This document shows, piece after piece, positions 9,106 to 21,071 of a stretch of DNA of 64,000 nucleotides. Within the stretch, counting starts at the first letter, position 1. The number at the start of each line of letters is the position of its first letter. The notes below the pieces were generated by a model, which searched no databases, had not been told where the DNA came from, and worked only from the letters and a program-made list of their open reading frames with translations. This DNA comes from Streptomyces marinisediminis. Its GTDB lineage: Bacteria > Actinomycetota > Actinomycetes > Streptomycetales > Streptomycetaceae. The position numbers were made by a program, and so were the translations under genes. The DNA is taken from contig NZ_JAPKFL010000013.1 in assembly GCF_026262575.1 (NCBI RefSeq), positions 62,001-126,000 on the forward strand, written 5' to 3'.

Positions 9106-10513
9106 CGTCGGACTCCTTGTTCTGAGCGTTCTCGGCGTTCCCCGCGCCCGTCGCCGCGCCACCGGGGGCGTCGGCTCCCACGGCGGCGGTCTCCCGCTCG
9201 CGCCGCGGCCCGCGCCGCGGCGCGGGCGGCAGGGTCTGGCCGGGCAGCGGCGGCACCGGGTAGCCGCCGGCCATCGGGTCGAACTCGGACGGTTCCTTCC
9301 GCGCGGCCACCGCGGCCGCCTCCTCCCGCTCCCGCCGGCCGCGGTCGCGGAAGACGTCGACGACGAAGGAGGCCAGCAGCAGCACGAGGATGCCGCCGGC
9401 GACCCACAGCACGATCTCCTGGAAGTCCCAGCCCTCGTTGCGCATCGCCCGCACGGTGGCCACCAGCATCAGCCACACCAGCGAGATCGGGATGAGGACC
9501 TTCCAGCCGAGCTTCATGAACTGGTCGTAGCGGACGCGCGGCAGGGTGCCGCGCAGCCAGACGAAGACGAACAGCAGCACGTTCACCTTCAGCACGAACC
9601 ACAGCAGCGGCCACCAGCCGTGGTTGGCGCCCTCCCAGACCGTGGAGATCGGCGCCGGGGCCCGCCAGCCGCCCAGGAAGAGCGTGACGGCCAGGGCCGA
9701 GACGGTGACCATGTGGATGTACTCGGCCAGCATGAACATCGCGAACTTGATGGAGGAGTACTCGGTGTTGAAGCCGCCGACCAGGTCGCCCTCGGACTCG
9801 GGCATGTCGAACGGCGCCCGGTGCGCCTCGCCCACCATGGCGACCATGTAGATCAGGAAGGAGACCGGCAGCAGCACCGCGAACCAGGTGTCCCCCTGCG
9901 CGTCGACGATCGCGGAGGTGGACATCGAGCCCGAGTAGAGGAAGACGGCCGCGAAGCTGAGGCCCATGGCGACCTCGTAGCTGATGATCTGCGCCGTCGC
10001 CCGGACGCCGCCCAGCAGCGGGTACGTCGAGCCCGAGGACCACCCGGCCAGCACCGTGCCGTAGGCGGCGATGGAGGCGGTGGCCAGGATGTAGAGGATG
10101 GACACCGGCAGGTCGGTGAGCTGCATCGCGGTGCGGGTGCCGAAGATGGACACCTCGTTGCCGGGCGGCCCGAAGGGGATGACCGCGATGGCCATGAACG
10201 CCGGGATCGCGCCGAGCACCGGCGCCAGGACGTAGACGGCCTTGTCGGCGCCCTTGACGACGACGTCCTCCTTGAGCATCAGCTTGATGCCGTCCGCGAG
10301 GGACTGGAGCATGCCCCAGGGGCCGTGCCGGTTGGGGCCGATGCGCAGTTGCATCCAGGCGACGACCTTGCGCTCCATGACGATGGAGATCAGGACGGTC
10401 ACCATCAGGAAGGCGAAGCAGAAGACCGCCTTGAGCGCGATCAGCCAGAACGGGTCCTGCCCGAAGACGGACAGGTCCTCGGCGGCCAGCGCCGCGGTCG
10501 GGGTGGCGATCAC
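9098..10513 (-). CDS. nuoH: NADH-quinone oxidoreductase subunit H
   Basis: 471 residues from GTG 10513, overlapping the nuoG stop by 4 bp. This membrane subunit forms much of the quinone-binding chamber. Signatures: [20 protein letters not shown] near the N-terminus and [20 protein letters not shown] in the quinone-site loop. Eight or more membrane helices run to about residue 400. The last ~70 residues are a soluble Arg/Glu/Pro/Ala-rich tail, an actinobacterial extension over the ~325 residues of E. coli NuoH. Confidence 0.96.
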   Translation of the reverse strand: MIATPTAALAAEDLSVFGQDPFWLIALKAVFCFAFLMVTVLISIVMERKVVAWMQLRIGPNRHGPWGMLQSLADGIKLMLKEDVVVKGADKAVYVLAPVLGAIPAFMAIAVIPFGPPGNEVSIFGTRTAMQLTDLPVSILYILATASIAAYGTVLAGWSSGSTYPLLGGVRATAQIISYEVAMGLSFAAVFLYSGSMSTSAIVDAQGDTWFAVLLPVSFLIYMVAMVGEAHRAPFDMPESEGDLVGGFNTEYSSIKFAMFMLAEYIHMVTVSALAVTLFLGGWRAPAPISTVWEGANHGWWPLLWFVLKVNVLLFVFVWLRGTLPRVRYDQFMKLGWKVLIPISLVWLMLVATVRAMRNEGWDFQEIVLWVAGGILVLLLASFVVDVFRDRGRREREEAAAVAARKEPSEFDPMAGGYPVPPLPGQTLPPAPRRGPRRERETAAVGADAPGGAATGAGNAENAQNKESDDA

Positions 10514-13058
10514 GACCGGACCTCCTGCGTCGTCGTGTCCGGGGCGGCGTCGGCGGGCGCCGCGGCCGCCGCGAGGCGGACCACCTCGCCGGGCCGGGCG
10601 CCGGTGTCGGCGGTGACGCCGCCGCCGGTGGAGTTCAGCGGCAGCCACACCACCCGGTCGGGCATCGCGGTGACCTCCAGCGGGAGCGTCACCGACCCGG
10701 TGGGCCCGCTGACGGTCAGCGGCGCGCCGTCCGCGACGCCGGCCTCGGCGGCGGTGGCCGGCGAGAGCCGGGCGCGGGCGGGGTGCCGGGTGCCGGCCAG
10801 CGCCTCGTCGCCCTCCTGGAGACGGCCCTGGTCCAGCAGCAGCCGGTGCCCGGCCAGGACGGCCTCCCCGGCCCCGGCGGTGGGCAGCGGACGCCCGGAG
10901 GCGGCCGGTTCGGCGGCACGCGGGCCGTCCCAGGGGCCCAGCCGGTCCATCTCGGCGCGGGTGGTGCGCAGGTCGGGCAGGCCCAGGTGGGTGTCGAGGG
11001 CGTCCGCGAGCAGGGTGAGCGCGCGGGCGTCGGGGAAGACGAACCGGCGCGTCATCTGGTCGGGCTTGATCGCCGGGTCGAACGGGCGGTGGCGGCCCTC
11101 CCAGTTCAGGAACGCGCCGCCCTTCTCGGCGACGGCGGAGACGGGCAGCACCACGTCGGCGCGCGCGGTGACCTCGGTGGGCCGCTGCTCCAGGCTGACC
11201 AGGAACGGCACCGCGTCCAGCGCCTGCCGGGCCCGGGCCGGGTCCGGCAGGTCCGCGACCTCCACGCCGCCGACGACGAGCGCGGCCAGCTCGCCGGTGG
11301 CGGCGGCCTCGACGATCTGCCCGGTGTCCCGTCCGGCGGCGCGCGGCAGTTCGGCCACGCCCCACACGGCGGCCGTCTCCTCGCGGGCGCGCGGGTCGGT
11401 GGCGGGGCGCCCGCCGGGCAGCAGCCCGGGCAGCGCGCCCGCCTCGATCGCGCCGCGCTCCCCGGCCCGGCGCGGGATCCACACCAGGCGGGCGCCGGTC
11501 GCGGTGGCGGTGCGCACGGCGGCGGTCAGCGCGCCGGGCACGCCCGCGAGCCGCTCGCCGACGATGATGACGGCGCCGTCCGCGCGCAGGGCCTCGGCGG
11601 CCTCCCGCGCGGTGTCGGTCTCCAGGCCCACGCCGCCGGCCAGCGCGTCCAGCCACTCGGTCTCGGTGCCGGGCGCCGCGGGCAGCAGCGTGCCGCCCGC
11701 CTTCGCCAGTCCGCGGGTGGCGTAGGGCGCGACGGCGTAGGTGCGCTGCCGGTTCTTGCGGTGGGCCTTGCGCAGCCGCAGGAAGACGCCGGGCGCCTCC
11801 TCCTCGGCCTCGAAGCCCACGAGCAGCACGGCGGGCGCGGCCTCCAGCGCCCGGTAGCTGACGTCCGCCGCGCCCCGGGCCCGCGGCCCGGTGTCCTGGA
11901 GGCTCAGCCCGCGTCCGGCGACCCGGGCGGCGAGGAACTCGGCCTCCTCGGCGCTGTGCACCCGGGCGCGGAAGTCGACGTCGTTGGTGCCGAGGGCGAC
12001 GCGGGCGAACTTGGCGTAGGCGTAGGCGTCCTCGACCGTGAGGCGGCCGCCGGTGAGCACGCCCGCGCGGCCCCGGGCCCCGGCCAGCCCGGCGGCCGCG
12101 GCCTCCAGCGCCTCGGGCCAGCTCGTCGGCGTCAGCTCACCGGTGGCGGCGTCGCGCACCAGGGGGTGGGTGAGGCGGTCCGGGCGCTGGGCGTAGCGGA
12201 AGCCGAAGCGGCCCTTGTCGCACAGCCACTCCTCGTTGACCTCCGGGTCCTCCTGCGCGATGCGGCGCATGACCTTGCCGCGCCGGTGGTCGGTGCGCGT
12301 CGCGCAGCCGCCCGCGCAGTGCTCGCACACGCTCGGCGAGGACACCAGGTCGAACGGGCGGGAGCGGAACCGGTAGGCCGCCGAGGTCAGCGCGCCCACG
12401 GGGCAGATCTGGATGGTGTTGCCGGAGAAGTAGGACTGGAACGGGGTGTCCTGCCCGGTGCCGACCTGCTGGAGCGCGCCGCGCTCCAGCAGCTCGATCA
12501 TCGGGTCGCCGGCGATCTGGTTCGAGAAGCGCGTGCAGCGCGCGCACAGCACGCACCGCTCGCGGTCCAGGAGGACCTGGGTGGAGATCGCGACCGGCTT
12601 GTCGAAGGTGCGCTTGCGGCCCTCGAAGCGGCTCTCGGCCGAGCCGGTGGACATCGCCTGGTTCTGCAGCGGGCACTCGCCGCCCTTGTCGCAGACCGGG
12701 CAGTCCAGCGGGTGGTTGATGAGCAGCAGCTCCATCACGCCGCGCTGGGCCTTCTCGGCCACCGGGGAGGTGAGCTGGGTCCTGACGACCATGCCGTCGG
12801 TGCAGGTGATGGTGCACGAGGCCATCGGCTTGCGCTGGCCCTCCACCTCGACGATGCACTGGCGGCAGGCCCCGGCCGGGTCCAGCAGCGGGTGGTCGCA
12901 GAACCGCGGGATCTCGATGCCGAGCAGCTCGGCGGCCCGGATGACCAGGGTGCCCTTCGGGACGCTGATCTCGGCCCCGTCGATCGTCAGGCCGACCAGG
13001 TCCTCCGGTGGCCGCTCGGCGTCGCCGCCCCCGGAGGTCGTGGCGTCGGTGGTCACGG

Positions 13059-13062
<4 letters not shown>
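10510..13062 (-). CDS. nuoG: NADH-quinone oxidoreductase subunit G
   Basis: 850 residues from GTG 13062 with GGAGGT six bases upstream inside nuoF. It is the large iron-sulfur subunit of the NADH-oxidising arm. In order: a 2Fe-2S ferredoxin domain ([15 protein letters not shown]), the His-Cys cluster region ([15 protein letters not shown]), a 4Fe-4S site ([11 protein letters not shown]), then the molybdopterin-oxidoreductase-type 4Fe-4S motif (CEHCAGGC) and a long C-terminal domain of that superfamily without its cofactor. The C-terminal part is Ala-rich and diverged, as usual for NuoG. It overlaps nuoF and nuoH by 4 bp each. Confidence 0.96.
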
Positions 13063-14413
<1,351 letters not shown>

Positions 14414-14417
<4 letters not shown>

Positions 14418-15358
14418 CGTCCCTCGCCGCCCTTCGCGCCGCCCTGGTCGTCCCGCTTGTCGCCGCGCCGGTCGCCGCGCTTGTCGTCGCGCTTGTCGTC
14501 GCGCTTGTCGTCGGCGTCGCCCGGGCCGCGGCCGGGTACCGGGCCGGTGGGGTGGGCCGGGTCGGAGGCCGCCGTGCTCTCGGGGGCGTCGTGGGAGCTG
14601 GGGTGGCCCTCCGGGGTGCCCGACGTGCTGCGCGGCGGCGGGGTCTCCGCGCGCGGCCCGACGACGCGGCCCGCCGGGGCCTCGCCCCGGGCCAGCCGCA
14701 GCCCGACCAGCGAGGCCGGGCCCGCGCCGCCGCTCGCCTCGGTGGCGCCGGGGCGCTCGTCGGGGAACCCGGCGAGGATGCGGGCGGTCTCCTTGAACGT
14801 GCACAGCGGCGCGCCGCGGGTGGGGCGCACCTCGCGCCCGGCCACCAGGTCGTCCACCAGCCGCTTGGCGGACTCGACCGTCTGGTTGTCGAAGAACTCC
14901 CAGTTGACCATCACCACGGGCGCGTAGTCGCAGGCCGCGTTGCACTCGATGTGCTCCAGCGTGACGGCGCCGTCCTCGGTGGTCTCGCCGTTGCCCACCC
15001 CCAGGTGGTCCTGGAGCGCGCTGAAGATGGCGTCGCCGCCGAGCACCGCGCACAGGGTGTTGGTGCACACCCCCACCTGGTAGTCGCCGCTCGGCTTGCG
15101 GCGGTACATGGAGTAGAAGGTGGCCACCGCGGTGACCTCGGCGGTGGTCAGGTCCAGCATGTCGGCGCAGAACCGCATGCCCGTGGCCGTCACGTGCCCT
15201 TCCTCGGACTGCACCAGGTGCAGCAGCGGCAGCAGCGCGCTGCGGCTGTCCGGGTAGCGGGCGATGACCTGGCGGGCGTCGGCGGCGAGCCGTTCGCGCA
15301 CGTCGGCCGGGTAGTCGGGGGCGGGGAGCTGCGGCATGCCCAGGGGGACGTTCGTCAC
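14414..15358 (-). CDS. nuoE: NADH-quinone oxidoreductase subunit E with repetitive C-terminal tail
   Basis: 314 residues from GTG 15358, which overlaps the nuoD stop; an internal ATG at 15337 is a possible alternative. The thioredoxin-like domain carries the 2Fe-2S N1a ligands in CTNTLC and CNAAC. This core covers about 210 residues. The remainder is an unusual tail rich in Pro, Ser and Gly that ends in a near-tandem charged repeat of the type [20 protein letters not shown]. The tail DNA (about 14450-14516) is a matching 12-bp repeat. Complex I function does not require this tail. It could be a slippage product or a flexible contact segment. Confidence 0.95.
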
Positions 15359-16701
15359 CGGTCGACACCTCCCATCACGGGGTCGATGGATGCGACGGCG
15401 ACGATGACGTCGGCCACCTGGCCGCCCTCGCACATCGCCGCCATGGATTCGAGGTTGGTGAAGGAGGGGTCGCGGAAGTGCACCCGGAACGGGCGGGTGC
15501 CGCCGTCGCTGACGACGTGCACGCCCAGCTCGCCCTTGGGCGACTCGACGGCCGCGTACACCTGCCCGGGCGGCACCCGGAAGCCCTCGGTGACCAGCTT
15601 GAAGTGGTGGATCAGGGCCTCCATGGAGGTGCCCATGATGGTGCGGATGTGGTCCAGGGAGTTACCCAGACCGTCCGGGCCGACCGCGAGCTGCGCGGGC
15701 CAGGCGATCTTCTTGTCCCCGACCATCACGGGGCCGGGCTCGGCGAGCCGGTCGATGCACTGCTCGACGATCCGCAGCGACTGGCGCATCTCCTCCAGGC
15801 GGATCAGGAACCGGCCGTAGGAGTCGCACGTCTCGGTGGTGGGCACGTCGAACTCGTAGGTCTCGTAGCCGCAGTAGGGCTGGGCCTTGCGCAGATCGTG
15901 CGGCAGCCCGGCCGAGCGCAGGATCGGGCCGGTGGCGCCCAGGGCCATGCACCCGGACAGGTCGAGGTAGCCCACGTCCTGGAGACGGGCCTTGAAGACG
16001 GGGTTGCCGGAGCAGAGCTTGTCGTACTCCGGCAGGTTCTTGCGCATCTTCTTCACGAACTCGCGCAGCGCGTCGATCGCCCCGGCCGGGAGGTCCTGCG
16101 CGAGCCCGCCGGGGCGCACGAACGCGTGGTTCATGCGCAGGCCGGTGATGAGCTCGAAGACGTCCAGGACGAGTTCGCGGTCGCGGAAGCCGTAGATCAT
16201 CACCGTCGTGGCGCCCAGCTCCATGCCGCCGGTGGCGATGGCCACCAGGTGCGAGGAGAGCCGGTTGAGCTCCATGAGGAGCACGCGGACGACGGTGGCG
16301 CGGTCGGGGATGTCGTCCTCGATGCCGAGCAGCCGCTCCACGCCCAGGCAGTACGCCGTCTCGTTGAAGAACGGCGTCAGGTAGTCCATGCGCGTCACGA
16401 ACGTGGTGCCCTGCGTCCACGTGCGGTACTCGAGGTTCTTCTCGATGCCGGTGTGCAGGTAGCCGATGCCGCAGCGGGCCTCGGTGACCGTCTCGCCGTC
16501 GATCTCCAGGATCAGCCGCAGCACGCCGTGCGTGGACGGGTGCTGGGGCCCCATGTTGACGATGATCTTCTCGTCGTCACTGGCCGCGGCGGCCGCGGCC
16601 ACCTCGTCCCAGTCGCCGCCGCTGACGGTGTAGACGGTGCCCTCGGTGGTCTCCCGAGGCGTGGCCTCGGCCTGGGGTGCGTGCGGGGTGTTGGTGCTCA
16701 T
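15355..16701 (-). CDS. nuoD: NADH-quinone oxidoreductase subunit D (49 kDa-type)
   Basis: 448 residues. With NuoB it forms the quinone-reduction site at the junction of the peripheral and membrane arms. The conserved segment [20 protein letters not shown] contains the quinone-site His pair. The first ~45 residues are an acidic Ala/Glu/Thr extension. The ATG (16701) overlaps the nuoC stop and the stop overlaps nuoE, so both neighbours are coupled. Confidence 0.97.
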   Translation of the reverse strand: MSTNTPHAPQAEATPRETTEGTVYTVSGGDWDEVAAAAAASDDEKIIVNMGPQHPSTHGVLRLILEIDGETVTEARCGIGYLHTGIEKNLEYRTWTQGTTFVTRMDYLTPFFNETAYCLGVERLLGIEDDIPDRATVVRVLLMELNRLSSHLVAIATGGMELGATTVMIYGFRDRELVLDVFELITGLRMNHAFVRPGGLAQDLPAGAIDALREFVKKMRKNLPEYDKLCSGNPVFKARLQDVGYLDLSGCMALGATGPILRSAGLPHDLRKAQPYCGYETYEFDVPTTETCDSYGRFLIRLEEMRQSLRIVEQCIDRLAEPGPVMVGDKKIAWPAQLAVGPDGLGNSLDHIRTIMGTSMEALIHHFKLVTEGFRVPPGQVYAAVESPKGELGVHVVSDGGTRPFRVHFRDPSFTNLESMAAMCEGGQVADVIVAVASIDPVMGGVDR

Positions 16702-17432
16702 CAGCTGTACGACCTCCGCTGGTCGGGAGCCGGGATCTGGGCGCCCTTGTACTCGACGGGGATGCCGCCGAGTGGGTAGTCCTTGCGCTGCGGGAAGCCC
16801 TGCCAGTCGTCGGGCATCATGATCCGGGTGAGCGCGGGGTGGCCGTCGAAGACGATGCCGAAGAAGTCGTACGCCTCGCGCTCGTGCCAGTCGTTGGTCG
16901 GGTAGACCTCGACGACGGAGGGGATGCGCGGATCGGCGTCCGGCGCGCTGACCTCCAGGCGGATCACCCGGTTGTGGGTGAGCGAGCGCAGGTGGTAGAC
17001 GGCGTGCAGCTCGCGCCCGGTGTCGCCCGGGTAGTGCACGCCGGAGACGCCGGTGCACAGCTCGAAGCGCAGCGCCGGGTCGTCGCGCAGCGTGCGGCAG
17101 ACCCGCAGCAGGTGCTCCCGCTCGATGTGGAAGGTCACCTCGCCGCGGTCCACGACCGTCTTGGCGATGGCCTCCTCGGGCACCAGCCCCTGCTCCTCCA
17201 GGGCGCCCTCCAGCTCGTCGGCGACCTCGTCGAAGTAGGAGCCGTAGGGCCGGGTGGCCGCGCCGGGCAGCCGCACCGTGCGCACCAGGCCGCCGTACCC
17301 GGAGGTGTCGCCGCCGGCGCTCGGGCCGAACATGCCGCGCCGGACGCCGATCACGTCCCCGGCGTCCGTCCGGGCGGGGGGCACCGAGCCGGCCGGCCCC
17401 TCCGCGCCGTTCTTCCGCTGTTCCTCGCTCAC
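16701..17432 (-). CDS. nuoC: NADH-quinone oxidoreductase subunit C (30 kDa-type)
   Basis: 243 residues from GTG 17432, which overlaps the nuoB stop. The C-terminal 30-kDa signature is clear: [17 protein letters not shown] and [19 protein letters not shown]. The N-terminal ~75 residues are low-complexity and poorly conserved. NuoC is a structural subunit of the hydrophilic arm beside NuoD; here nuoC and nuoD are separate genes, unlike the fused nuoCD of E. coli. Confidence 0.96.
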   Translation of the reverse strand: MSEEQRKNGAEGPAGSVPPARTDAGDVIGVRRGMFGPSAGGDTSGYGGLVRTVRLPGAATRPYGSYFDEVADELEGALEEQGLVPEEAIAKTVVDRGEVTFHIEREHLLRVCRTLRDDPALRFELCTGVSGVHYPGDTGRELHAVYHLRSLTHNRVIRLEVSAPDADPRIPSVVEVYPTNDWHEREAYDFFGIVFDGHPALTRIMMPDDWQGFPQRKDYPLGGIPVEYKGAQIPAPDQRRSYS

Positions 17433-17983
17433 CGCAGCAGCCCCTTCATCTCGATCGTCGGGAGCGCCTTGAGTGCCGCTTCCTCCGCCTCGCGGGCCGC
17501 CTGCTCGCGGTTGACGCCGAGCTTCTCCTCGCTGATCTTCTGGTGCAGCTTGAGGATGGCGTCCAGGAGCATCTCCGGGCGCGGCGGGCAGCCCGGCAGG
17601 TAGATGTCGACCGGAACGACGTGGTCGACGCCCTGCACGATCGCGTAGTTGTTGAACATCCCGCCCGACGAGGCGCACACGCCCATGGAGATGACCCACT
17701 TGGGGTTGGGCATCTGGTCGTAGACCTGCCGGAGCACCGGGGCCATCTTCTGGCTCACCCGCCCGGCGACGATCATCAGGTCGGCCTGGCGCGGCGAGCC
17801 GCGGAAGACCTCCATGCCGAAGCGGGCCAGGTCGTAGCGGCCGGCGCCGGTGGTCATCATCTCGATCGCGCAGCAGGCGAGACCGAACGTGGCCGGGAAG
17901 ACCGACGACTTGCGCACCCACCCGGCGGCCTTCTCCACCGTCGTGAGCAGGAAGCCGCTGGGCAGCTTCTCCTCGATTCCCAT
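17429..17983 (-). CDS. nuoB: NADH-quinone oxidoreductase subunit B (N2 cluster)
   Basis: 184 residues. It carries cluster N2, the final electron donor to quinone. The ligand motifs are visible: tandem cysteines in [24 protein letters not shown] and LPGCPPRPE. Size matches the family. It starts 59 bp after nuoA, the only sizeable gap inside the operon, and its stop overlaps the nuoC start. Confidence 0.97.
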   Translation of the reverse strand: MGIEEKLPSGFLLTTVEKAAGWVRKSSVFPATFGLACCAIEMMTTGAGRYDLARFGMEVFRGSPRQADLMIVAGRVSQKMAPVLRQVYDQMPNPKWVISMGVCASSGGMFNNYAIVQGVDHVVPVDIYLPGCPPRPEMLLDAILKLHQKISEEKLGVNREQAAREAEEAALKALPTIEMKGLLR

Positions 17984-18042
17984 CTCGTTTCGCCCCTATC
18001 CGAGTTCCGCAGGTACGGCTCCGCGTGCCGCGGGCGCGCCGG

Positions 18043-18402
18043 TCAGTCCCACTCCAGGCCCCCTCGGCGCCAGTCGTAGGCGTAGGCGACGCCGATGAGG
18101 CCCACGAAGACCAGCATCTGGACGAGGCCGAACATCCCGAGCGCGTCGAAGTGGACGGCCCAGGGGTAGAGGAAGACGATCTCGACGTCGAAGACGATGA
18201 AGAGCATCGCGGTGATGTAGTACTTCACCGGAAAGCGTCCGCCGCTGGCCGGCACCGGAGTCGGCTCGATGCCGCACTCGTAGGCCTCCAGCTTGGCGCG
18301 GTTGTAGCGCTTGGGCCCGATGACCGAGGCCATCACCACGGAGAACACCGCGAAGGCCGCCCCGAGGGCTCCGAGCACGAGGATGGGCACGTACGCGTTC
18401 AC
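18043..18402 (-). CDS. nuoA: NADH-quinone oxidoreductase subunit A
   Basis: 119 residues with three membrane helices, first gene of the 14-gene operon. The loop [21 protein letters not shown] between helices 1 and 2 contains the conserved Cys near the quinone tunnel. AAGGAG lies upstream of ATG 18402 (seen as ctcctt on the plus strand). A Rex-type operator lies about 100 bp upstream. Confidence 0.96.
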   Translation of the reverse strand: MNAYVPILVLGALGAAFAVFSVVMASVIGPKRYNRAKLEAYECGIEPTPVPASGGRFPVKYYITAMLFIVFDVEIVFLYPWAVHFDALGMFGLVQMLVFVGLIGVAYAYDWRRGGLEWD

Positions 18403-18499
18403 CGCACCTCGCTCCTTCCAGTCGCCGATGACTAGCTGGGGTCCGCTGCGAGCCCGCGCCCCGCCCCACCCGGCCCCCGAGTGGTTGCGAAGATCGTGC

Positions 18500-18519
18500 T
18501 TATGTGAGGCAGTTCACAA
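18500..18519 (-). promoter_or_regulatory. Probable Rex operator upstream of nuoA
   Basis: On the minus strand the site reads TTGTGAACTGCCTCACATAA. It is an imperfect palindrome matching the Streptomyces Rex consensus (TGTGAAC-NNN-TTCACA type) with one substitution in the core right half (CTCACA for TTCACA). Rex is the NADH/NAD+-sensing repressor known to control nuoA-N in S. coelicolor, so position and target agree. A possible -10 hexamer (TAGGAT on the minus strand, 18535-18540) lies just upstream of it, so a bound repressor would cover the transcription start. No convincing -35 is visible. Confidence 0.72.
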
Positions 18520-18603
18520 GCCCGAGTCGAAGGCATCCTATGCCGTGGCCTCTGTGACATGCGACACGGGGTACCGGACGGGTTTTGTGATCTTTGACAC
18601 CTG

Positions 18604-19338
18604 ACGATCGATCACCCGGCAGGCGCTCCGCTGATCTTCATACGCGAAGCCCGCGAACAGTCACCGAGAGTGACCTCCCACCGCTCGACCGCAGGCCGGA
18701 AGGGGTGCGGCTAGCAAAAGATGGCCAGGCCATGCAAATTCGCAAGGGACACGCGAAGGTGCTAGACGCGGCACTGCCGCACGCCGCCACCCCTCGCCCC
18801 CGCACGCCCCGCCCCCACCCCGCGGGAGGCACGGGCCCCCTTGTGCACCCCCGCACAAGCCCGTCCGCCCCGCGTACCGCCGCCCCGCCCGCCGCGGCGA
18901 CCGCTGCCGCCGCACCGCCGCCCGGCCGCGGCCCGCCCCGCGCCGCCGCTCCAGCGCGTCCGCCCCGCGTCGCCACCCCGCCCGCGACCCGGCCCACGCG
19001 CGCACCGCCGCACCAGCGCACCGTCCGCACGCAGGCCCCGTCCGCCGCTTCCCCGGCGCCCGGCTCACCCCGCCGTGCGGCCGGGCCCCTCGGCCCCGTC
19101 CCGTGGACCGTCCGCACCGGCTCGCCCCGGCGCGCGCGGACCGTCCGCACCGGCTCGGCGCCGCGGCCGCCCCGCTCCCCCGCCCGCCCTCGCGTGCCGC
19201 CGGACCCGCCCGGCCGTGGCGCCGCGTCGCGTCGGCGCCGGGCACCCGTCCCGGTGGGCCGATGAGTTCGGGGGGCCGCCGGGGTCCGTACCGATGCGGG
19301 CCCCGTGCGGGGGCGCCGCGGTCCGAGAGGAGAGAGCG
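18604..19338. other. Long intergenic tract, C-rich on the plus strand, no supported gene
   Basis: From about 18,780 to 19,260 the plus strand is strongly enriched for C over G. Open frames through it encode only Arg/Pro/Ala low-complexity text with no ribosome site or recognisable domain. Inside it a 20-base sequence beginning GGACCGTCC is repeated exactly at 19105-19124 and 19138-19157 (33-bp period). It carries the upstream region of nuoA on one side and of the 19339 gene on the other. Confidence 0.6.
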
Positions 19339-19812
19339 ATGCCCAAGATCACGCCCAACCTGTGGTTCGACGACCAGGGCCTGGAGGCCGCCGAGTTCTA
19401 CGTCTCGGTGTTCCCGAACTCCCGGGTCGGGAACGTCACCCACTACGGCGAGGCCGGCCCCCGGGAGGCCGGGATGGTCATGACCGTCGACTTCGTCCTC
19501 GACGGCCAGGACTACACCGCGATCAACGGCGGCCCCGAGATCACCTTCAACGAGGCGATGTCGCTGTTGGTCGAGTGCGCGGACCAGGCGGAGGTCGACC
19601 GCTACTGGGCCGCACTGTCCGAGGGCGGCCAGGAGGGGCCGTGCGGCTGGCTGAAGGACCGGTACGGCCTGTCCTGGCAGGTCGTGCCCCGGCGCCTGGA
19701 CGAGCTGATCAACGACCCGGACACCGCGCGGCGCGAGCGCGCGATGGAGGCCATGCTCCGCATGGGCAAGATCGACGTCGCGGCCCTCGAAGCCGCCGCC
19801 GACGGCGCGTAG
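19339..19812 (+). CDS. VOC-superfamily protein, PhnB/3-demethylubiquinone-methyltransferase-like
   Basis: 157 residues from ATG 19339, with GAGAGGAGAGAG just upstream. The sequence follows the '3-dmu-9_3-mt' branch of the vicinal-oxygen-chelate (glyoxalase) superfamily: LWFDDQGLEAAEFYVSVFPN at the N-terminus, then FVLDGQDYTAINGGPEITFN, and near the end GWLKDRYGLSWQVVP. Family members are small metal-binding dimers of mostly unknown substrate. The methyltransferase label in databases is historical, and no SAM motif is present. It stands alone, 319 bp before the next gene; that gap is GC-rich with short GGCGTCCCG repeats near 19960-19995 and holds no clear signal. Confidence 0.85.
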   Translation: MPKITPNLWFDDQGLEAAEFYVSVFPNSRVGNVTHYGEAGPREAGMVMTVDFVLDGQDYTAINGGPEITFNEAMSLLVECADQAEVDRYWAALSEGGQEGPCGWLKDRYGLSWQVVPRRLDELINDPDTARRERAMEAMLRMGKIDVAALEAAADGA

Positions 19813-20131
19813 CCCGGGCCGCACCCCGCCACCCCGCGCACCGTCGACGCCCCCGGCGCCCCCGGGAGGCGCGTTCCCGGCCCGGTGGGCGCGCCGTCGC
19901 CCACCGGGCGGGCCGGGTCGCGCGGCACGCGGCCCGGCCGCCCCGCGCCCCAAGGCGCGGTGGGCGTCCCGGGCGCCCCGGGCGTCCCGGGCGCCGGTGG
20001 GACGGCGCAGGTCAGCGCGGGTGGCGTCCCGGTGCGTCCCACCCGCGGCGCAAGCGCTCCCCGGTGGGCGCGGGCACCTGCCAGGCTCCTGCCGTCCGCA
20101 GACGACGGCTTCGGTGAGAGGAGCAGCAGGT

Positions 20132-20494
20132 ATGAAGACGAAAATCATGCGTACGTTGGCGAGCGCGGCGGGGGCCGTGGTGATGGCGGCGGGGCTCACG
20201 GGAGCGGCCACGGCCCCCGCCCAGGCGGCGTCGGAGCCCTGCCCCTACCCGTACGTGTGCTTCTACAAGGGCGGCAGCGTCAGCGGCCAGTACCAGGACG
20301 TGACGTCGTACTTCCAGACCGTCTCCACCAGCTCGGACGCGACGAGCGTCTACAACTCGCGCAACGACGACGTCGCCTACGTCCGCCTGAACACCGGCAG
20401 CGTGGTGTGCGTCAAGCCGAAGACGCGGCTGGCGCTGAACCCGTACAGCACCCGCGTCACGGGCATCAAGATCTCCTGGTCCTCGACGTGCTGA
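20132..20494 (+). CDS. Secreted peptidase-inhibitor-I36-like protein (copy 1)
   Basis: 120 residues from ATG 20132 with GAGAGGAGCAG upstream. A Sec signal peptide ends at ATAPAQAAS (cleavage near residue 33). The mature protein starts CPYPYVCFYKGGSVSGQYQD, resembling the peptidase inhibitor I36 / beta-gamma-crystallin-like family that includes the Streptomyces metalloproteinase inhibitor SMPI. Four cysteines in the mature part could form two disulfides. The gene at 21072 has the same mature architecture, so they are paralogues flanking a peptidoglycan-binding gene. Inhibitor activity is inferred from weak resemblance only. Confidence 0.75.
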   Translation: MKTKIMRTLASAAGAVVMAAGLTGAATAPAQAASEPCPYPYVCFYKGGSVSGQYQDVTSYFQTVSTSSDATSVYNSRNDDVAYVRLNTGSVVCVKPKTRLALNPYSTRVTGIKISWSSTC

Positions 20495-20613
20495 ACGCGG
20501 CCGACCGGGCCCGGGCGGGCAGCGAGGGGCGGGCCGGTGTCCGCCCCCGCCCCCCGCGCGGGCCGCGCCGCACGGAACCGACTGTCTCCGGTGACCGGAA
20601 GGACCAGGAAGCG

Positions 20614-21051
20614 ATGACCCACGGGACGACCCGGCGACGGCCGCTCGCGCGGACCCTCGCCGTCACCCTGACCGCGGCGGCGGCCCTGCTCGCCGCGCCC
20701 GTCGCGGGCGGCGCGTCGGCATCGGCGTCGGCGGCCGCGCTGCCGTCGTGCACCATGACCGACCCGAGGCTCCCCTTCATCCCCGCCGTCGGCTGGGACG
20801 ACCACCAGTGCGTCCTGGGCACGGGCAACCAGGGCGCGGCCGTGCGCGCGCTCCAGCGGGCGCTGCGGGCGTGCAACGGCCAGAACATCGGCGTCGACGG
20901 CATATACGGGCCCAACACCCGGCAGGCCGTCTACAACGTGCAGGCCCGCGCGGGCATCGCCCGCGACGGCGTCTACGGCCCGCAGACCGCCTGGAACATG
21001 CGCTGGCAGGTCGGCGACCGCTGCATGACCTACCTCTCGGCCACGCGATGA
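20614..21051 (+). CDS. Secreted peptidoglycan-binding-domain protein
   Basis: 145 residues. A long signal peptide runs to about residue 43 (ends SASASAAALPS). The mature part is one peptidoglycan-binding domain 1 module: GAAVRALQRALRACNGQNIG, then DGIYGPNTRQAVYNVQ and DGVYGPQTAWNMRW, the two DGxxGPxT repeats typical of the fold. Three cysteines are present in the mature part, plus one before the last segment. No catalytic domain is attached, so it probably only binds cell wall. It is in a plus-strand run with the two I36-like genes, and its stop overlaps an ATG (21048) that lies in frame with the next gene. Confidence 0.85.
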   Translation: MTHGTTRRRPLARTLAVTLTAAAALLAAPVAGGASASASAAALPSCTMTDPRLPFIPAVGWDDHQCVLGTGNQGAAVRALQRALRACNGQNIGVDGIYGPNTRQAVYNVQARAGIARDGVYGPQTAWNMRWQVGDRCMTYLSATR

Positions 21052-21071
21052 CGAGGAACGGAGGATTCCCC

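Noticed and set aside
14450..14516. CRISPR or binding-site array inside nuoE
   Set aside because: The 12-bp repeat is in frame and codes the charged NuoE tail; no spacers.
18594..19265. 223-residue plus-strand frame in the nuoA upstream region
   Set aside because: Pro/Arg/Ala low-complexity only, no ribosome site, no motif. Considered intergenic.
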